DNA of 20,330 nucleotides from Prasinococcaceae sp. CCMP 1430. Lineage: Eukaryota; Prasinodermophyta; Palmophyllophyceae; Prasinococcales; Prasinococcaceae. Under the pieces are notes generated by a model, which saw only the letters and a program-made list of their open reading frames with translations, ran no database searches and was not told the DNA's origin. Below are positions 16,561 to 20,330 of this stretch, piece after piece; position 1 is the stretch's first letter; the number at the start of each line of letters is the position of its first letter. The position numbers and the translations under genes are program-made. Where the stretch lies: the NCBI GenBank assembly GCA_013416795.1, contig RQSC01000028.1:52654-72983 (forward strand). Reading direction: 5' to 3'.

Positions 16561-16858
16561 ATGCGTTTTGATGGCGGTGGTGGGCGCGGGCGGGCGCCGA
16601 GCGGCGGCTTCGGCGGCCTCGGGGGCGCCACGGAGGGTGCGTGTGCTGAGAGCGCGGCGGCGTCTCAGGTGGCCCGCGCTGGTGGGTGCATCTCTCCCAG
16701 CTTTTTGCGCACGCGTTCGTAGGAGTGGGCGGGTGGATGTGCGCGGGCGCCGCATCGCAGGCGCGCGACCAATGTGAAGCTGACAAGCCCCCCTGTGTGC
16801 GCGTGCACGCACGACGCCTGCGCTCGCGCTCGCGCTCGCGCTCACCCCGTGCGTGCAG

Positions 16859-18291
16859 GTCGCGTGATATCCGTGGACCGCTCTGGTCTGCGGCTGCCGC
16901 GCGCAGCCGCGCCCGTGTCCGAGGCGCTGCGCGCGCCGCCCGCGGCGCCGATGGCCGCCAAGCTGTGGGCGCTGCGGCGCCAGCGCGGCCATCCGCTCAC
17001 ACTCGCCGAGTACGTCGAGGCGTGCCTCACCGATGAGGAGCACGGATACTACACCACAAAGGCGCCCGGCGCCGTCTTCGGCGCGACCGGGAGCTTCGTG
17101 ACGTCACCAGAGATCTCGCAGATGTTCAGCGAGCTCGTCGGCCTGTGGTGCGCGGCCACATGGGAGGCCATGGGCTCGCCGCGCAGGCTGCGCCTGGTGG
17201 AGATGGGCCCCGGCCGCGGCACGCTCATGGCGGACCTGCTGCGCGGCACGGCGGGCCTGCCGGGCTTCGGCGAGGCGCTCGAGGTGGAGATGGTGGAGGT
17301 GTCGCCGAGCATGCGCGCCGCGCAGCGCGAGGCGCTTGGCGTCGAGAGCGGTGTCGACCGCGCGGGGGGCGCGGGGGAAGTGGACACGGAAGACGCGAGC
17401 GACGGCGGCACGTCACGCTTCGGCCCGCGCGTCACCTGGCGTGGTAGCCTGGCGGCCGTGCCGAGCGGTGACGCCGTGCCGGCGCTCTTCATCGCGCACG
17501 AGCTCTTCGACGCACTGCCCGTGCATCAGTTCCGCCGCACGGAGAAGGGCTGGTGCGAGGTGATGGTGGAGACGGCCGACGCGGACGACGAGCACGACAC
17601 CAAGTTGGTGTTGTCGCCTGGCCCGACGACGGCGGCGGCGACGATCGCTGAGCGGCGGCTCGCGGCGATGGACGCGGCGTCCGCGGCGGATTTGGACGCG
17701 CTCGAGGTTTCCCCGGCCGGCTGGGCGCTCGCCGGCGAGCTCGCACGACGCGTGGCAGACGATGCCGCGCCCGGCGCGGCGCTGATCGTTGACTACGGCC
17801 GCTTCGCACCCTACGGCGCCACGCTGCAGGGCATCCGCGACCATGCGTTCGTAGATGTCATGGAGAGCCCGGGCGATGTCGACTTGAGCGCGTACGTCGA
17901 CTTCCAGGCGCTGGCGCAGGCAGCGGCTGAGGCGGCGCCCACTGCGGCCGTGTACGAGGCCGTCGACCAGGCCACCTTCCTGAAAGGGCTCGGTATCGAT
18001 GTGCGCACGGAGATGCTCGCAGCGGCCGCGGGTGAGGGCAGCGAAAGCGCCGCTGCGTTGCGCTCGCAGCGCGACCGCCTGACGGCCACGGGCGCCGACG
18101 GCATGGGCGAGCGCTTCATGGCCATGGCCATCGCGCACGCGGCCATGCCGCCTCCGCCGATGAGCGGCGCGCGCTATGCGCCGTACGACGTGCCCGGCGG
18201 CGGCGCGGGCGAGGCTGCGCGCGCGGTGGCGCCGGGGGCCGAGGCGCTCGCCAAGGCGAGGGCGTGGGGGAAGATACCCACGTCCCTGTAA
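16859..18291 (+). CDS. NDUFAF7: NDUFAF7 (MidA), mitochondrial complex I assembly methyltransferase
   Basis: SAM-dependent protein arginine methyltransferase of the DUF185/MidA family. In animals it symmetrically dimethylates an arginine of NDUFS2 in the mitochondrial matrix early in complex I assembly. Counting from the ATG at 16951, the domain has 446 residues, like the human protein (441). It shows LTLAEYVEACLTDEEHGYY, FVTSPEISQMFSELVG, the SAM motif VEMGPGRGTL (residues 83-92), AHELFDALPVHQF (about 183-195), LIVDYG and VDVMESPGDVDLSAYVDF. A mitochondrial presequence is not fully visible: residues before 16951 (RSGLRLPRAAAPVSEALRA) fit its end, and a CGTGCAG acceptor at 16852-16858 suggests a first exon upstream. 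A candidate is ATG 16561 to a GTGCGT donor after ACGGAGG, in phase; the ATG at 16571 gives a better targeting peptide but the wrong phase. The poorly conserved insert at 17360-17400 is Gly/Asp-rich. Confidence 0.93.
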
Positions 18292-18603
18292 ATTTGTAAC
18301 CCTCTTCTCACTCAAATACCGTATACCTGGTGCTTTGGTTTGGGTACACTGAAGGTCAAAACGAATTGCGCTGTGTCGCCGACCGACGCGACGGGCTCGT
18401 TTCCCGAACGGTCGCGCCGCGCGCGCGCGTTGGTGCGCGCGAGCGAGCGAGCGGGTGCGCCCCCCTCACACGTCCCCCACGCGGCGCGTCCGCAGGAGGG
18501 TGCGGGTGCCGGCGCGGGAGGTCGCAGCACGCAGGGGGCGGGGCGTTGGTAACGGCGCACAGGCACGGGCGCGCGCGCGCGCGGGCGGGCGCTTCGCGAC
18601 GCC
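18292..18603. other. Spacer between NDUFAF7 and the 18604 gene
   Basis: The first 70 bp are AT-richer and include ATTTGTAACC right after the stop, a possible 3' signal of NDUFAF7. The rest is GC-rich and gene-free and presumably holds the next promoter. No TATA box is seen. Confidence 0.5.
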
Positions 18604-19557
18604 ATGAGCGGGCGGTACAGCTTCTGGTGCCCGGACAATGCGCACGCGCGCCACCTGGCGGGGGTGACGGACTCCGACAAGGACTTCCTGCGTGAGACGA
18701 AGCGCGTCGAGAATCCGCTGGAGCGCATGGCCGCGAAGGCGGCCGCCGCGCCTGCGCGCAAGTGGACGCCGCCAGCTGGATCGGAGCCAACGCAGCCGTT
18801 GATTCCGGCGCGGCCGCCCGATTCGGCGCGTCGTAGGCCAGCAACCGCTCGCGCGCGCTCGTGCGCGTCAGAGCGCGCCGGTGCGGAGGAAGGAAACGTC
18901 GACGACGAGCGCAGCGGTGCGTGCACGCTATGAGCTTTGCATGCACGGCGCGCGTATATGAGGCTGCACGCGCAGCAGCGGCGACTCGCTGACACACGTG
19001 CACGCACGATCGCAGAGCGCAAAGCGTGGAACAACGCATACTCAAACGTTGCTGCCAATGGCAGCGAGGCCGCTGCGCGCCGCGCGCGGCTGCGCCTTGC
19101 GTGGAGTCGCGAGTACGGGGACAGGCTACGCACCGAGGCACGCGAGTGTGGGGAGAAAGGTATGCGCGCGCAGGCCGCCGGCCATTGCTGGCATGTGCGT
19201 GTGATTGTTGCAGCCATCGCGTGCGTCGCATTGGCATTGTTGGCGCGGACCTGCGGCCTGCGCTCACACGCGCTGGTATCGCCACACCCGCGCTTACTCG
19301 CCATCCCGAACGTGCCTGGGATCGTTCTCTCTGTTATTACCGGTCTCGCAGACGCGCGCGCGGGCGACCGGCCGCGCACGCCGCCGTTGGCGGAGGGGGC
19401 AACGGACAGGGCACAGCAGGCTGAGGTACGACTCGGGATGGCCCGCTCTCCGGCGCGTCTGTGTCAATTGCTGGATGTACGCCAGCACGCGTGCGTGAGC
19501 TCGCCTGCACCCTTGACGCGCATCCGCGCGCGTGATTCCTCTGCGACAAGTCGCTGA
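18604..19557 (+). CDS. Unknown multi-exon protein, possible membrane segment
   Basis: I do not recognise it. ATG 18604 starts SGRYSFWCPDNAHARHLAG, a Trp/Cys/His-containing N-terminus that could be a small metal-binding or folded motif, then KDFLRETKRVENPLERMAAK. Exon 1 plausibly ends at 18916 (CGCAGCG|GTGCGT) and exon 2 begins at 19016 (GATCGCAG|AGCGC), phase 1, with CTGAC at 18989. The join reads RSERKAWNNAYSNVAANG. Exon 2 continues with a basic helical stretch and a hydrophobic run (VRVIVAAIACVALALLA, about 19195-19245) that could be one membrane helix. A second intron, 19160-19351 (AAAG|GTATGC to TCTCGCAG, phase 1), is equally plausible and would remove that helix. The 3' end is uncertain; the open frame stops at 19557. 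Confidence 0.4.
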
Positions 19558-20330
19558 CGCCAATCTCGTGCGGACGTGCCCGTGCTCGGCTTCGCTCGTG
19601 CGAACCCGTGCCTGCCCGTTCGAACTCCTGCGCGCAGTGGCCGCGCCAGCTGCAGCCCACGCAGCGGCCGCGCTCGCGCGGGCGCCTGCACCTCGGGCGC
19701 CCGGGAAGCGCGCGCGCCCGCCCCGCGCGCTCCTGGCGCTGAGCCGCCCCCAACTCCCGCGCGCGCTTGAGGACACCCCAGAGCTAGGAACCTGCTCCCC
19801 CTCCCCCCGCCACGCCGGTGCAGTCCCGCGCGCGCCGCTCGCGCGCACCCGACAGAAAAAAAAAAACGGCAATAAAAATCAAAAATCAAAATCAAAATCT
19901 GAAAGCCACGCGCGCGCCGGGGTGCGCGCTGAAGGCTCCCGTGGGTACTTTTGCCATGTTTTTGGGAGGGGATACCTTCGGGGTTTCGAATGCATTCGTG
20001 ATGGGCGTTCGCAGCGTTCCGCCGAGGGCAGCGGCGGCGGCCGGCAGAGCTTCTTTTCCATGGCGCGGTATTGTTGATGTAATTAAAAGTTTTATCGTTT
20101 ACGTCATTTTGTATGTAATAAATTCTGTGCGCGTGTCGAAATTGCACATTCCGAAAGGTGTTGCCAGCGACGCGGGCGCGCGCGCGGGGGCTGGGGCAGG
20201 GGGCGGGGCGCGCGGTGGCGCGCCACTCCGTGCACGCCACGCAGCCCTCCCCCCCCCCGATCAGGTGCGACGCGCGGGAGGCTGGTGTTTGGGCGCGCGG
20301 GGAACGCGCGCTCGCGCGGGGCGCGGGGCG
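19558..20330. other. Gene-free tail of the window
   Basis: No credible gene. It holds an A-run at 19856-19866, (AAAATC)n copy 3, the perfect palindrome CGAATGCATTCG at 19987-19998, an AT-rich patch at 20075-20150 with AATAAA at 20117-20122 (possible + strand poly(A) signal), and GC-rich sequence to the end. Confidence 0.5.
19871..19900 (+). repeat. (AAAATC)n element, copy 3
   Basis: AATAAAAATC followed by AAAAATC and two AAAATC-type units, then TGAAAG. It is preceded by GGC as in copy 2 (GC). It is more degenerate than the other two copies. Confidence 0.75.

Noticed and set aside
16474-16722. Gly-rich + frame before NDUFAF7
   Set aside because: It is not called as a separate gene; it may contain the NDUFAF7 first exon, but no splice choice satisfies both phase and a good targeting peptide.
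19464-20240. 258-codon minus-strand frame at the end of the window
   Set aside because: Composition changes along its length and it translates the AAAATC repeat into hydrophobic residues; no domain.

Overview
The window is nuclear DNA from a photosynthetic eukaryote, most likely a unicellular alga with a compact, strongly GC-rich genome. Evidence for a eukaryote: a kinesin-5 motor, an N-terminally PIP-boxed uracil-DNA glycosylase, a mitochondrial complex I assembly methyltransferase, an NSUN2/Trm4-type tRNA methyltransferase, and several convincing GT-AG introns. Evidence for photosynthesis: two plastid carotenoid-related flavoproteins, a CRTISO-like desaturase/isomerase and the lycopene-cyclase paralogue CruP, both best matched by memory to plant and green-algal proteins. 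The lineage cannot be fixed from sequence alone.

Layout. 1-1328: CA/CG simple repeats, a 36-bp direct repeat and a long G-run. 1329-2060 (+): UNG. 2255-2520: GT-rich then C-rich tract. 2421-4445 (+): CRTISO-like enzyme, start unresolved. 4685-7722 (-): kinesin-5, with one apparent frame break near 5830. 7723-9027: divergent spacer with an AT-rich island. 9028-9861 (+): two-exon protein of unknown function. 10093-11500 (-): NSUN2-like tRNA methyltransferase lacking a visible N-terminus. 11605-12678 (+): unknown coding frame abutting it head to head. 13408-14028 (+): small conserved-looking acidic protein of unknown function. 14152-16057 (-): CruP in three exons. 16859-18291 (+): NDUFAF7. 18604 to about 19557 (+): unknown multi-exon gene. 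19558-20330: no convincing gene.

The genes look like ordinary housekeeping loci, not an operon-like system. The six introns I could place share a donor that is usually GTGCG(T), and every one contains a CTGAC branch-site candidate. Two carotenoid genes lie about 10 kb apart, and a rare (AAAATC)n element sits near the 5' end of each and once more at 19870. I see no mobile element, CRISPR array, tRNA or rRNA.

The most useful items for follow-up are the head-to-head breakpoint at about 11500-11545 where two frames both lack their starts, the kinesin frame break, the recurrent (AAAATC)n element, and four unrecognised genes.
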